64,000 nt of DNA from M3007 sp041160955 (GCA_041160955.1 JBEAVK010000087.1:33310-97309), one strand, 5' to 3'; shown: positions 33,753 through 43,909, counted from the stretch's first letter. The notes: generated from the letters alone by a model not told the origin. Translations and numbers: made by a program.

Positions 33753-35735
33753 ATGTTTAATCAAATTTTACTTATTTTTATTCGTTCCAAAAACGAGCAC
33801 CGCCGCCGCCAAGTTTTGAAATTCGCCCAAGGATTTATGGGCTTTATCATAGTATTTTACCCCATATTCACCTCGGCGCAAAATAACTGCGAATGCCCGG
33901 AAGAGAAAAAGCGTCTCCCTGAAATCATCCAGTGTTTCAATACAGGAAAAGTAGAAGATGCTGTGCGTATTTTTGAGGAAATCCGGCGCGTTGGATCGCC
34001 CGAATGCCGTTTGGCCTACTGCAATTCCATGGCGCAGTACTATTTTAATAAAAACGAAACAGCCAAAGTAAAACCCCTCATGGAAGAAGAACGCCGCTTA
34101 TTGGACTCTATTTCCTGCGGAAAAATGGCCTATTCGCGGCATTTTTCTACTTATGGCAATTATTATTTCTCGCTCAATAATTACGAAAAAGCAGCCGATT
34201 GTTTTTTGGAAGCCTTGGGCTATTCGGAAGGCACCGGAAATTTATTTGGGCAACAACGTTCTTTAATGTCTGTGGCCAATGTGTTTTCTCGTTTGGGCCA
34301 ATATGACAAATCATTGGTGTATTTGAACCGTGCAGAAACGCTTACACTCCTTTTAATTGAGCAATCTAAAGCAGGTAAAATTACAGTAAAAAACAATTTT
34401 AACAACGAATTAGGTATGGTTTTGAGTCGAAAAGCGGGTGTCTATAACAACCTTTTTGAACAAAATAAAACCTTAGTGACCTATTTAGATTCGGCGCTGA
34501 TAACGGCCAACGAAAGTATCCGCTTGGGTTTTGAAGTACAAAACCAGCATACCGTTTGCGATGGTTTTTTCAACCTCGCCACACAAGCCAAGCATACGAA
34601 TCAATTTGCCAAGGCATTGCAATATACCGATAGTGTGCTAGCGTATGCGCCTAATGCGCTATTGGAAAAATACCGTTTCGATGCTTTTGGTGAAAAAAGT
34701 GAAATTTACAGGGCGTTAAAAAACTATCCTTTAGCAGCCGCTTATGCAGATTCGGCATTGGTGGCAGCAGAAAAATTTAACCCACAAATGGTGGTTACAG
34801 CACTTCAATTGGTACATGAAACACAGGTTTTGGTCGGAAATCCTACCCGCGCATTAGCTGCTTACGATCGGTTTACAGTATTAAAAGATAGTTTGTTAAA
34901 TATTGATAAATTCAATACAATCAATGAGTTAGAACAGCAATACAATAAAGTTAAAAATGAAAAAAGCATCACCGAATTGACGCAAGAACGCCAAATTTTC
35001 CAATTGCGCAATCGACAACTGCTCTTTGGCTTTTTGCTGGCGGCCTTAACAATTGTGGCAATGGTCTTTTTTCAGCGACAACGTGCATTAAAGGCCAAAC
35101 AAGCAGTTTTGGAAACAGAACAACGCCTCAACCGCGCACGAATGAATCCGCATTTCTTTTTTAATGCCTTGGGTGCATTGCAGGGATTGGCACTCAAAAA
35201 CAATGATGGACGGAGTATTGTGACGCACCTTTCTAAGTTTGCGGCTATTATGCGCCAAACCTTAGAAAGTACCTATACCGAGTATATTCCACTGGAACAA
35301 GAAACACGCTATTTACAGCAATACCTCGACCTCCAAAAACTCCGGTTCCCAGATACGTTTGATTATACCATAGATATTGCCGATGACCTGGACGAAACAC
35401 AGGTGCAAATACCTCCCATGCTCATTCAGCCTTTTGCTGAAAACGCTATTGAACACGGGTTTTCAGGGCAAATGGAAGGAGATAACCACTTGGCAATCCG
35501 GTTTTCAACAACACCTGCAAAGGAATTACTACTGGAAATTGACGATAACGGGCAAGGTTTGAAAAGCACGACCGAGCGCACCCGAAAACACGTTTCTCGC
35601 GCTACTGATATTATTAAAGACCGCTTACAAATCATCAACCAGCAGGAGCAGAGCAATGCGCGATTTGAGATAAAAAATAAGGCAGAAGGGGGCGTGGTGG
35701 TACAAATTTATTTACCTTTGAAAACTACCGTATGA
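33753..35735 (+). CDS. LytS-type sensor histidine kinase with TPR sensor region
   Basis: A 660-residue sensor. After an N-terminal signal/anchor segment (about residues 25-42, GFIIVFYPIFTSAQ), a helical TPR region spans about residues 45-390 (for example NYYFSLNNYEKAADCFLEAL, AYADSALVAAEKF). A coiled coil and a transmembrane helix follow (about 423-441). The kinase core is of the His_kinase/YpdA class: RMNPHFFFNALGALQGL (phospho-acceptor His near 467), PPMLIQPFAENAIEHGF (N-box) and DDNGQGL (ATP lid). It overlaps the downstream response regulator by 4 bp (ATGA), so the two form one translationally coupled unit. The signal is unknown; TPRs suggest a protein partner. Confidence 0.92.
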   Translation: MFNQILLIFIRSKNEHRRRQVLKFAQGFMGFIIVFYPIFTSAQNNCECPEEKKRLPEIIQCFNTGKVEDAVRIFEEIRRVGSPECRLAYCNSMAQYYFNKNETAKVKPLMEEERRLLDSISCGKMAYSRHFSTYGNYYFSLNNYEKAADCFLEALGYSEGTGNLFGQQRSLMSVANVFSRLGQYDKSLVYLNRAETLTLLLIEQSKAGKITVKNNFNNELGMVLSRKAGVYNNLFEQNKTLVTYLDSALITANESIRLGFEVQNQHTVCDGFFNLATQAKHTNQFAKALQYTDSVLAYAPNALLEKYRFDAFGEKSEIYRALKNYPLAAAYADSALVAAEKFNPQMVVTALQLVHETQVLVGNPTRALAAYDRFTVLKDSLLNIDKFNTINELEQQYNKVKNEKSITELTQERQIFQLRNRQLLFGFLLAALTIVAMVFFQRQRALKAKQAVLETEQRLNRARMNPHFFFNALGALQGLALKNNDGRSIVTHLSKFAAIMRQTLESTYTEYIPLEQETRYLQQYLDLQKLRFPDTFDYTIDIADDLDETQVQIPPMLIQPFAENAIEHGFSGQMEGDNHLAIRFSTTPAKELLLEIDDNGQGLKSTTERTRKHVSRATDIIKDRLQIINQQEQSNARFEIKNKAEGGVVVQIYLPLKTTV

Positions 35736-36481
35736 AGGCACTAATTGTTGATAACGAACGGCCAATGCGGGAGTCTATCGCAGGTCTTTTGCGTACTTTT
35801 TGCCCCGAAGTCACAGAGATAGAGACCGCCGCAGATATTGCTAGTGGCACGGCTTTGATACGGCATTTTCAGCCCGATTTGCTGCTGCTAGATGTAGAAT
35901 TGGACAATGGTGAAACGGGGTTTGATCTATTGCGACAAATACCTAATCCCACTTTTCAATTGGTATTTGTTACTGCGCACGACAAGTATGCCATTACGGC
36001 ATTTAAGTTTAGTGCTATTGATTTTTTGCTCAAACCTATTGATCCCGATGCCCTAGTAGCATGTGTACAAAAAGCCGTAAAAAACGTAAAAAATCAATAT
36101 TTAAGCACCCAAATTGAGTTTTTACTCGCCCGTATGGCTGCCCCACAGGACAATGCCAAGCGAATTGCGCTGAAAGACGCTGAACATATCTACTATATCC
36201 GCACTTCCGAAATTTGTTACTGCGCTGCCGAAGGTGTTTATACCAAGTTTATTTTGGAGCAGGGGAAAACCATCACCGTCTCCAAGCACCTGAAAGAGTA
36301 TGAAACGATATTAGAGCCATTGGGGTTTCTGCGTACGCACAATTCGTTTTTGGTGAATCCTGATAAAATCTTGCGGTTTGAAAAAAACGAAGAAACTTTG
36401 ATCTTAGAGGGTAATTTATCGGTGCCTTTGTCGCAACGCAAAAAAGAGATGATTTTGAAGGTGTTGGAGGGGCGGGGGTAG
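35732..36481 (+). CDS. LytTR-family response regulator
   Basis: A 249-residue DNA-binding response regulator. The REC domain fills residues 1-120, with the phospho-acceptor Asp in LLLLDVELDN (about residue 54), VFVTAHDKY and a conserved Lys in FLLKPID. The LytTR DNA-binding domain occupies the C-terminal 100 residues (YIRTSEICYCAAEGVYTKF, then LRTHNSFLVNPDKI). It is the cognate partner of the overlapping LytS-type kinase. Targets are not obvious; the repeats seen near the second LytTR pair are not present upstream of this one. Confidence 0.94.
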   Translation: MKALIVDNERPMRESIAGLLRTFCPEVTEIETAADIASGTALIRHFQPDLLLLDVELDNGETGFDLLRQIPNPTFQLVFVTAHDKYAITAFKFSAIDFLLKPIDPDALVACVQKAVKNVKNQYLSTQIEFLLARMAAPQDNAKRIALKDAEHIYYIRTSEICYCAAEGVYTKFILEQGKTITVSKHLKEYETILEPLGFLRTHNSFLVNPDKILRFEKNEETLILEGNLSVPLSQRKKEMILKVLEGRG

Positions 36482-36510
36482 TTATTCCCGCTCGTTCATC
36501 GTTTACCACC

Positions 36511-37680
36511 TTACGCTTTATGCACTTTTGTGGTGAAAAAAAACTGCAAATAGACCCAGCCCAATACCGATGCCACCGCAGCAACTACAAACACCATAGG
36601 CATGTGGTTAATATCCGAACCAAAGTACCATCCAGCAAATAACGCACCACCACCAATCGCAATTTCCAAAGCAATAAACATCGTGGACAACGCCCGACCA
36701 CGTTGTTTGGGGTCTCCTAAGTCCACCGTCCAGGCATTGATAGCAGGTGAAAAAATACCATTCCCCAAACCAAACACCAAACCACCTAAATATAATAGCC
36801 AAACAGTATTTGCATAAGCCAAAATTAACATCGACGCAGCAATCACCCACGCAGACACTTTGAGGACGGGAACACGCCCAATTTGATCCGATATACGTCC
36901 AGCAAAAATACGCGTCGAAGCACTAGACAAAGTAAAAATAGAAAAAAAAGTCCCCCTGTTACTTACACCCAAATGATCGCTCAAATCGGGCACCAAAGTC
37001 AGGATAATACCATAGCTCAAGTAGCAAAACAACATAACAATTGCAGCAGGTAGCGATTTGGGGTCGTAAATGTCCTTTTTGCCAATTTTTAAGTGCGCAA
37101 ACGTAAAGCGTTGTTTTTGCGGTAATGTTTCCGGCATATTGAGTAGGATCACAATTGAAAAAACAGCCAATACCGCCGAACTATAAAACATCATCGGAAT
37201 GCCCCAAGTATTCGATACCCAACTACCCAAAGGTGGTGCCGACGAAGCCCCAACACTCAAACAAATACCAAGTATGCCCATCGCCTCGCCTCGGCGGTCA
37301 TCGGGTACTACATCGGCAACATAAGCAGCTGTGGCGGTTGGTTTGAATCCCGTTGAAAAACCATGAAAAAAGCGCAAGATCATAAAACCTGTCACAAAAT
37401 TTAAAACAGGATACAAAGCACTGCACACTACACAAGCAATAGTACCCACATACATCACCGGCAACCGCCCAATGGTATCCGTCAATTTGCCACTAAAAGG
37501 CCGCGACAGACCCGCAGTCAGCGTAAACAAGGCAATGATCCAGCCTTTATAATCCCCGCCGCCCATCTTGTCCAAATAACTCGGCAACTCGGGGATCATC
37601 ATATTAAAACTACCTGCAAAAAGGGCATGCGACAAGCACAATAACATAAAAGGTCGTGTGTAAATGCCCGGAACACTCAT
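36511..37680 (-). CDS. Major facilitator superfamily transporter
   Basis: A 389-residue membrane protein with twelve predicted helices in two six-helix halves. The MFS motif A is present in the loop between helices 2 and 3 (GKLTDTIGRLPVMYVG) and again in the second half (GRISDQIGRVPVLKVS). Motif C-like glycine-rich helix 5 (MGILGICLSVGASSAPPLG) points to a drug or metabolite exporter of the DHA1 type. The frame is open to 37728, but ATG 37680 starts the protein just before helix 1 and overlaps the upstream EamA remnant by 4 bp. Substrate unknown. Confidence 0.87.
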   Translation of the reverse strand: MSVPGIYTRPFMLLCLSHALFAGSFNMMIPELPSYLDKMGGGDYKGWIIALFTLTAGLSRPFSGKLTDTIGRLPVMYVGTIACVVCSALYPVLNFVTGFMILRFFHGFSTGFKPTATAAYVADVVPDDRRGEAMGILGICLSVGASSAPPLGSWVSNTWGIPMMFYSSAVLAVFSIVILLNMPETLPQKQRFTFAHLKIGKKDIYDPKSLPAAIVMLFCYLSYGIILTLVPDLSDHLGVSNRGTFFSIFTLSSASTRIFAGRISDQIGRVPVLKVSAWVIAASMLILAYANTVWLLYLGGLVFGLGNGIFSPAINAWTVDLGDPKQRGRALSTMFIALEIAIGGGALFAGWYFGSDINHMPMVFVVAAVASVLGWVYLQFFFTTKVHKA

Positions 37681-37874
37681 AGCAACATCAAAATAATGGC
37701 GAGCAATGCCCATGAAAAACCTACCCAATTAATGGTACTTAACCACCCGCCACACACACAGCTAGCATAATTAAAAACAATGGCTTGGAAACTAACCACA
37801 CCGTACTTTCCATACAGTTTGAACATAAATCCCAACAGTACAGAGCATACAATGGAAAGGAGCAAAAAAAGCAT
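37677..37874 (-). pseudogene. Truncated EamA/DMT-family transporter, N-terminal remnant
   Basis: A 65-residue ORF (MLFLLLSIVCSVLLGFMFKL...) that looks like the first two helices of an EamA/DMT transporter, with the family-like stretch FQAIVFNYASCVCGGW. Full-length members have about 290 residues, so about 230 are missing. The ORF stops inside the start of the MFS gene, which overlaps it by 4 bp. It starts three bases after the panD stop, so it sits in the middle of an apparent operon. It may be a decayed gene or the relic of a recombination that placed the MFS gene here; expression as a short membrane peptide cannot be excluded. Confidence 0.5.
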
Positions 37875-37877
37875 CGT

Positions 37878-38231
37878 TTATTTTTTGACTAATCGGTTGG
37901 TTTCGTCTGGGAAAATAGCAATAGATTTAAAGGTTTTGGCTTCCTCTGGTGTGACAAAAGCATAAGAAATAATGATCACAATATCACCCACCTGTACTTT
38001 TCGTGCAGCAGCACCGTTGAGACAAATAACACCACTACCGCGTTCACCACGAATAGCATACGTCTCCAAACGAGCGCCATTGTTATTATTTACAATCTGG
38101 ACTTTTTCCCCTTCTATAATATTGGCGGCTTCCAATAAATCCTCATCAATCGTAATACTCCCAATATAGTTCAGGTCGGCTTGTGTCACCTTTACCCGAT
38201 GGATTTTACTTTTAAAAACTTGTATTTGCAT
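37878..38231 (-). CDS. panD: Aspartate 1-decarboxylase
   Basis: PanD makes beta-alanine from L-aspartate for pantothenate and CoA synthesis. It is made as a proenzyme of about 117 residues that cleaves itself at a Gly-Ser bond to form the pyruvoyl cofactor. The processing site is seen in LNYIGSITIDEDL (Gly-Ser at about residues 23-24). Other family motifs: VFKSKIHRVKVTQ at the N-terminus, ETYAIRGERGSGVICLNGAA and VGDIVIIISYAFV. The start is ATG 38231; the frame opens three codons earlier with TTG. A TAATTTTG box (38254-38261, minus) is a likely promoter. The zymogen cleavage site is intact. Confidence 0.96.
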   Translation of the reverse strand: MQIQVFKSKIHRVKVTQADLNYIGSITIDEDLLEAANIIEGEKVQIVNNNNGARLETYAIRGERGSGVICLNGAAARKVQVGDIVIIISYAFVTPEEAKTFKSIAIFPDETNRLVKK

Positions 38232-38397
38232 AGTTTGCAATAAAAATGAAGGACAAAATTAGGTAGAATTTATCAAATGGTGGCGTGATCGGCGCGATTT
38301 GTAAATAATACTACAAATATTTGGGTGCGCTGCGCCTATGATTAGCCCCCCCCTGATAGCCTCTATTCTTGTTTACTCGTTCCTTATGTTATTTAAG

Positions 38398-38405
38398 TAC
38401 CTTTG
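38398..38405 (+). promoter_or_regulatory. -7 box for the ClC channel gene
   Basis: A perfect TACCTTTG about 140 bp upstream of the ClC start. It lies downstream of the start of a short in-frame ORF at 38338, which argues against that ORF. The 38241-38545 gap otherwise shows nothing recognisable. Confidence 0.4.
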
Positions 38406-38545
38406 CTCTTATTATTTAAGAACAAACGCTATAATACTTGATAATAAAGAGGCGGTTTTCTCGGACGTAATTATCCGCAACAGTGATGAGATCAGCGAAA
38501 ATTATATTATATCATTTATCAAGGCTTCAATTAAGTATTTAAGGT

Positions 38546-39892
38546 ATGATGAAGTATTTTAAAAGTTCGTTTGAGCAAATATCAATCACCGTGCATTTGT
38601 TAAAATGGACGGCGGTAGTGGTACCGATTGCTCTTGTAGTGGGGTCTTTGGTCGCTTTTTTTCTATGGCTTCTGGACGAAGTGACGCTCATACGTTACGA
38701 TAAGCCTTGGCTTTTATTCTTTTTGCCTATAATTGGTGTCTTTATCTATTTTTTGTACCACAAAATGGGTAAAAATACGGAGCGGGGTAATAATTTAATC
38801 ATCGAAGAAATCCATAAACCGGATAGTGGTATCCCTGCTCGTATGGCTGCTTTGGTTTTATTGACCACTATTTTGACGCATTTATTTGGCGGATCGGCGG
38901 GTAGAGAGGGCACGGCCGTCCAGATTGGTGGCAGTATGGCGAGTTTATTGGGCAAATGGTTTAGGTTGGATGAAGGTGATAAAAAAATTATTTTAATGAC
39001 AGGTATTGCCGCAGGATTTGGGGCAGTATTTGGCACACCGATAACAGGTGCTATTTTTGCTGCGGAGGTATTAGCGATAGGTCGTATTAAATACAACGCG
39101 CTTTTCCCTTGTTTGGTGGCCAGTATATTAGCAGATATTACCTGTTCGGCATGGGGCATTCATCATACACACTACCAAATTGATTATAAACAAGCCGTCA
39201 ATACTGCCTTTTCATTCACTCATTTTGATTTGCTACTGTTGCTAAAAGTAGTCATTTCGGGTGTTGCATTTGGTTTAGTGGGCTATTGTTTTTCAGAATT
39301 ATCGCATACGATAAAAAAGTATAGCCAAAAATGGATTTCCATAAAATGGCTTATTCCTTTTACAGGAGGTTTAATCATCATCGGTTTAACCTTTTTATTG
39401 GGTAAAAATGATTATTTAGGTATTGGCGTTACAAGCCCCGATCCCAATGTAGTGACCATTGTTTCCGCTTTTCATGTGGGCGGAGCGGATACATTCAGTT
39501 GGTTTTGGAAATTGTTGTTCACCGTCATCACATTGAGTATGGGTTTTAAAGGGGGCGAAGTAACTCCTTTGTTTTTTATTGGTGCAGCATTGGGTAATAC
39601 TTTGGCTATTTATTTAGGTGCGCCTATTGATTTGTTGGCAGGACTTGGCTTTATTGCTGTCTTTGCGGGTGCAACAAACACGCCTATTGCTTGTACGATG
39701 ATGGGGATTGAGCTATTCGGCGGCGACTACACGCTTTATTATGCCGTTGCTTGCTTTACAGCCTATTATTTTAGTGGTCATTCGGGGATTTATCAAGCGC
39801 AAAAAATCGTTATGTCAAAAATAGACGCTTTGAAAAGAACGGAAGAGATTACACTTAAAGAAGAAAGAGAAAAACGTTACCCCAAAGTCTAA
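38546..39892 (+). CDS. ClC-family chloride channel or antiporter
   Basis: A 448-residue integral membrane protein with the ClC fold. Selectivity-filter motifs are recognisable: GGSAGREGTAVQIGGS (GREGP-type; here T replaces P), GAVFGTPITGAIFAAEVL and KGGEVTPLFFIGAALGN (GxFxP region). The gating Glu is present in GREGT. ClC proteins are Cl-/H+ exchangers or channels that handle acid or osmotic stress; fluoride-specific CLCF members differ in the first motif, so this one is probably a chloride type. The start is ATG 38546. The gene is followed 99 bp later by the WG-repeat protein on the same strand. Confidence 0.91.
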   Translation: MMKYFKSSFEQISITVHLLKWTAVVVPIALVVGSLVAFFLWLLDEVTLIRYDKPWLLFFLPIIGVFIYFLYHKMGKNTERGNNLIIEEIHKPDSGIPARMAALVLLTTILTHLFGGSAGREGTAVQIGGSMASLLGKWFRLDEGDKKIILMTGIAAGFGAVFGTPITGAIFAAEVLAIGRIKYNALFPCLVASILADITCSAWGIHHTHYQIDYKQAVNTAFSFTHFDLLLLLKVVISGVAFGLVGYCFSELSHTIKKYSQKWISIKWLIPFTGGLIIIGLTFLLGKNDYLGIGVTSPDPNVVTIVSAFHVGGADTFSWFWKLLFTVITLSMGFKGGEVTPLFFIGAALGNTLAIYLGAPIDLLAGLGFIAVFAGATNTPIACTMMGIELFGGDYTLYYAVACFTAYYFSGHSGIYQAQKIVMSKIDALKRTEEITLKEEREKRYPKV

Positions 39893-39991
39893 AAACCCAA
39901 ATACTTACAATATCTAATCGAATCATGGCGTTAAAAAGTACACAACAAAACTGAATAGACCATTAAAGCATTTAACGTTCAACACCACTTT

Positions 39992-42900
39992 ATGATGACC
40001 TCAAAACATATTTCCATCGCAGTGCTTTTTGCGGTGGCATTTCAGATGGCTGCTTTCGCCCAAAAAGCCAATAAAGACCTTACTCTTTCCGAATTTTGGA
40101 TACAAAAACACCCCAATATATGGCTACAATACGAATCGGTATATCCCTATAGCGTGCAAGTAGCCGTTTATGGAAAAAATGGGGAGTACGGATTATTGGA
40201 TATTTCTGGTAAAGAAATTACCCCGGCCCAGTATAGTTCAATCTATCGTCTGGATGCAACCGAGTACTTTTTAGTAAATAAGGACGATAAACAAGGTGTT
40301 TTCAGTCCAAATGGCACCGAAATTATACCCATAGAATACGGCTATAACCAAATGGGTAATCAGCGATTTGTCGCTTGTAAGGGTGATACCTGTAAGTTTT
40401 TCGACCTTTCGGGCAAAGCAATTGTAAATCCTAAACACGCTAACTTTATCATCAACCAGGATGGGTTTGAAGGCTTTTATATTGCAACTACTGATTTTAA
40501 ACACTATGGAATCATCGACGAAAATGGGGAATGGGCCATTGAACCTGTTTTTGAGACAATTTTGCTTGTCAATGGCCGCTCATGGGTAGGTTACAATAAA
40601 TCTATTGCACAGGTCATAGATCCAAAAAAGAAATGGATCAGCCCTGATAAATACACAGAAGTATTTGCTTTCTCCGCCGATAAAAAAGGGTTTTGGGCAA
40701 AAAAAACAGTGCATGACAGTTACTATACTTATTATAATATGCAAGGGCAACCCGTACCCTCTGTACAGTCTTTTCAATATGCCGATATGGGCAACGACTT
40801 AAATGTATTTGGAATAGAAACCAAATCAGGGGTGATGGACAATAACGGTAAAGTTGTATTGCCTGCCATATATTCTAATGTATCTCTAGATCGGAGTGAA
40901 TGGCGAGCAACTGTATCCAATCCATTAGGAAAAGCGGAAAATAAGTTCATAATTGCTGGCAATGAAGATAGTTTAGGTGTTTTTTATCGTTCCCAATGGG
41001 TTATTCCGCAGCGGTTTTCTGAAATTACTAAGTCATCCGAATATTGGTATGGTATAACCGACGACTCTGTTTTTGTGTATGATTCGGATTGGCGGCTCAA
41101 ACATTTATTAGCCATAAGAAATGCTGCTCGGGTACAGCATGGGTGCATTTATAGCGACACCAGCAAGGATTCTATTTGGAACATAGATCGGGGTTGGATA
41201 AAACTGCCCAAAGAGACCATGTATGTGGAGATAGATAATAAAACGATTATGCTAACGAATAAGCAACAAAAAATATCTATGCAGGATTTGCAGGGTAAAA
41301 TCCTGTTAACGGATTGCGAGGAGATTAGGATGGGGCATCAAATAGACGATTATGCTTTTACAAAAGTGTATAAACGAAAAGGTTTTTGGGGCTGGATGAC
41401 CATGGATGGTTCTTATACCGAACAGCCACAGTATAATCACATAATAGACCTCCCCCAAGGGTATTTCTTAGTTCAAAAAAACTTGCGTTGGGGGCTCGTT
41501 AACCATAAGGGGCAAATCATCTTGCCTTTGGAATTTGATGATGTAAAGCCCAGTATATCTAACCAATATTTGTGCTTCAAAAAAGACAATGAATGGAAAA
41601 TTTATGACCTTGGCGGCAAACCCTACATGAAACAGTCTTTTTTGGAAGTCAATCCTGATATGCTTGTTTCTAAAAATGGAATATGGGCGCGTAATGCCGA
41701 GGGTTGGCAAGTGTATCAACTCAATGGAAAAGCAATATTGCCGTTTTCCCTACCTAAGATTGCTGAGTCAAATAACGCTGGATTTTACATAAAAAAGAAT
41801 GGAAAATATGGCGTAGTAGGCTTTGATGGTCGTATAATTACACCTTTTGAGTGGGATACACTTATCGGTTTTTGGGGAAGAAAAGGCGATCAAATTACCT
41901 TTTTTAATTCCTCCAATAAGCCGAAGTTTACTGTTCGGGGACAGGTCATGGAAGAACTTTATGAATCATCAGGCTATGCAATTCAACGCGACAATAAGTG
42001 GTACTTTATTAAAACAGATGGCACTCCTTACTCCGAAACAGGGTATTTATCATTTGAACAGATCTATACGACCAGTTTTACTGTAGTTGCGCAAGCGGAC
42101 GAAAAAAACTGGCACTGTATCAATAAAGATGGACTCGTTATACAAAAAATAAAGGGAGACAAGGTGCAGTCATATATTGATAATATTGTAGCCGTCAAGA
42201 AAGGTAATAAAAAATATCTTTTGAAAATTCCATCGGGTAAAAAGTATCCTTGGAAATATAATAAAGTGTATCCATTGGGGCAGAATGACCGATTTGTGGT
42301 AGAATTGAACAATTTAGTAGGGGTAGTAGATACCAATTTCAAAGAGATTATCCCTTGCCGATACACGGGCATGTATCCCTTTGCTAAAGGCATAGTGCAT
42401 GTGAGTAACGACAGTTTGGAGGGCTTACTCCGCTCCACCGATGGTGCAGTTTGTATTCCGCTTGATGTATATGATAGCGGTATCCAAACCATCAACGACG
42501 ATCTTTTTTCGGTGCGTAAAAATGGCCAAGTTGGACTTTATGTTGTATCGCAACACAAATGGACACCTGCTTCAATGGAGGATATCCAAAGTTGTAATGT
42601 GCGGATTCCTCTAGCAAAAGCACTTTTTTTGATCCGTGTAAATGGTTTATACGGTATTATGGATGCTGATTGCCAGCATATTCTTGCACCAAAATATACA
42701 TTGATAAACGACGGCTCGGGTTATTTGATCCAATTGAAAACAGGCACTAAACAAGTAGAACTCTTTGATCCTGCTACCAAAAAAATAATTGGGAAAGTAT
42801 ATCAATCCGCAGCAGTATATGCCGATAATACGCTCTGCAAAAATGGCGACGAATACACCCTGTACCACCAAAGCACACCCAAGTTCACTAGAAAAATGAC

Positions 42901-43909
42901 TGGTGTAGAATGGTTAAATGATAATTCTTTACTGTTTAAAGACGCGACTACCGGACAAAAAGGGGTGCTCAAATTAGATGGAACAGTGCTGTTACAACCT
43001 GAATATGAAGCGATTAACACGACGATGAGTCAACTAATTGCAGTAAAAAAAGGTGGAAAAATAGGCTTTTACGACTTAGAGGGACAAATCATTCTACCGA
43101 TTGCTTTTACCAAATTTGAGGAGCCCAATTTGCAATATCTCATTGTGTATAAAAACAACTTGTGTGGACTATACGATTATAACGGTCAGGAAATACTGCC
43201 TATTCAATACGAAAGCATTAAGATAACCGATAATAACGACCATTTTGTTGTGCGCCAAAATGGTATGTATCGTTTTCTTTACCGCAATGGGCAGCCTATG
43301 GTAAATGGACAATGGACTGAAGCGGATGAATTTAGTTTTGGTTTAGCCGCAGTTCAAAAAGACAAGAAATGGGGTTATATCAACCTTAAAGGCGAGGTTG
43401 CCATTCCTTATCAATACCAATACGCCGACCGCTTCCAAGGATACCAAGAACGGGTTGCACTGGTGATAAAGGATAATATTTTGATGACCATTGGGGTTGA
43501 TGGCAAGCAAATACAGGAGGGTATAAATAGTTCTTATTACAGTAGCCGTATTATACCAGTCGATACGAGTACCATCGCTTATCAGGAAATACCTTTTACA
43601 TATTGGGGCGCGCAGGTAGGTGGATTATTGGTTGTGGAGCAGAAGGGCAGCACTAAAAAGGGATTGGTCAATTTATTGGGGCAGTGGGTGGTTCGGCCTG
43701 GGTATGAAAGTATAGAATTTTTGTACTTAGATGAAAAAAGAGCAGTGTTCAGTATTCAGCAAAACGGGTTGTGGGGATTGATGAATTTGAATGGGGTAGT
43801 CATCGTTACTCCTCAATTTGACAAATTAGAACAAGATGCTAGAGGCAAAATTAAGGCTATAAAAGGAGGAAATGTCGAATTGTTGAATGAAAAAGGGGAG
43901 CGGGAGTAG
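39992..43909 (+). CDS. Very large secreted WG-repeat protein
   Basis: A 1305-residue exported protein (signal peptide MTSKHISIAVLFAVAFQMAA, cleavage near AFAQ). The whole mature chain is made of about 20 WG-type repeats, each with a pattern such as GEYGLLDISGKEITPAQYSS, YGVVGFDGRIITPFEW, LRWGLVNHKGQIILPLEF or LCGLYDYNGQEILPIQYESI. Repeats run from near residue 50 to the end. WG repeats form beta-propeller or solenoid structures thought to bind proteins or polysaccharides. There is no T9SS sorting domain and no lipobox, so the destination is periplasm or medium. It lies between the ClC channel and the second LytS operon. Confidence 0.87.
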   Translation: MMTSKHISIAVLFAVAFQMAAFAQKANKDLTLSEFWIQKHPNIWLQYESVYPYSVQVAVYGKNGEYGLLDISGKEITPAQYSSIYRLDATEYFLVNKDDKQGVFSPNGTEIIPIEYGYNQMGNQRFVACKGDTCKFFDLSGKAIVNPKHANFIINQDGFEGFYIATTDFKHYGIIDENGEWAIEPVFETILLVNGRSWVGYNKSIAQVIDPKKKWISPDKYTEVFAFSADKKGFWAKKTVHDSYYTYYNMQGQPVPSVQSFQYADMGNDLNVFGIETKSGVMDNNGKVVLPAIYSNVSLDRSEWRATVSNPLGKAENKFIIAGNEDSLGVFYRSQWVIPQRFSEITKSSEYWYGITDDSVFVYDSDWRLKHLLAIRNAARVQHGCIYSDTSKDSIWNIDRGWIKLPKETMYVEIDNKTIMLTNKQQKISMQDLQGKILLTDCEEIRMGHQIDDYAFTKVYKRKGFWGWMTMDGSYTEQPQYNHIIDLPQGYFLVQKNLRWGLVNHKGQIILPLEFDDVKPSISNQYLCFKKDNEWKIYDLGGKPYMKQSFLEVNPDMLVSKNGIWARNAEGWQVYQLNGKAILPFSLPKIAESNNAGFYIKKNGKYGVVGFDGRIITPFEWDTLIGFWGRKGDQITFFNSSNKPKFTVRGQVMEELYESSGYAIQRDNKWYFIKTDGTPYSETGYLSFEQIYTTSFTVVAQADEKNWHCINKDGLVIQKIKGDKVQSYIDNIVAVKKGNKKYLLKIPSGKKYPWKYNKVYPLGQNDRFVVELNNLVGVVDTNFKEIIPCRYTGMYPFAKGIVHVSNDSLEGLLRSTDGAVCIPLDVYDSGIQTINDDLFSVRKNGQVGLYVVSQHKWTPASMEDIQSCNVRIPLAKALFLIRVNGLYGIMDADCQHILAPKYTLINDGSGYLIQLKTGTKQVELFDPATKKIIGKVYQSAAVYADNTLCKNGDEYTLYHQSTPKFTRKMTGVEWLNDNSLLFKDATTGQKGVLKLDGTVLLQPEYEAINTTMSQLIAVKKGGKIGFYDLEGQIILPIAFTKFEEPNLQYLIVYKNNLCGLYDYNGQEILPIQYESIKITDNNDHFVVRQNGMYRFLYRNGQPMVNGQWTEADEFSFGLAAVQKDKKWGYINLKGEVAIPYQYQYADRFQGYQERVALVIKDNILMTIGVDGKQIQEGINSSYYSSRIIPVDTSTIAYQEIPFTYWGAQVGGLLVVEQKGSTKKGLVNLLGQWVVRPGYESIEFLYLDEKRAVFSIQQNGLWGLMNLNGVVIVTPQFDKLEQDARGKIKAIKGGNVELLNEKGERE

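Noticed and set aside
38338..38562. 74-residue ORF upstream of the ClC gene
   Set aside because: A perfect -7 box (38398-38405) lies inside it, its composition is not protein-like and it overlaps the real ClC start.
40984..40996. TTTATCGTTCCCA, close to the repeated AGGAACGATAAA motif
   Set aside because: It is one base off and lies inside the WG-repeat coding sequence, so it is taken as chance.
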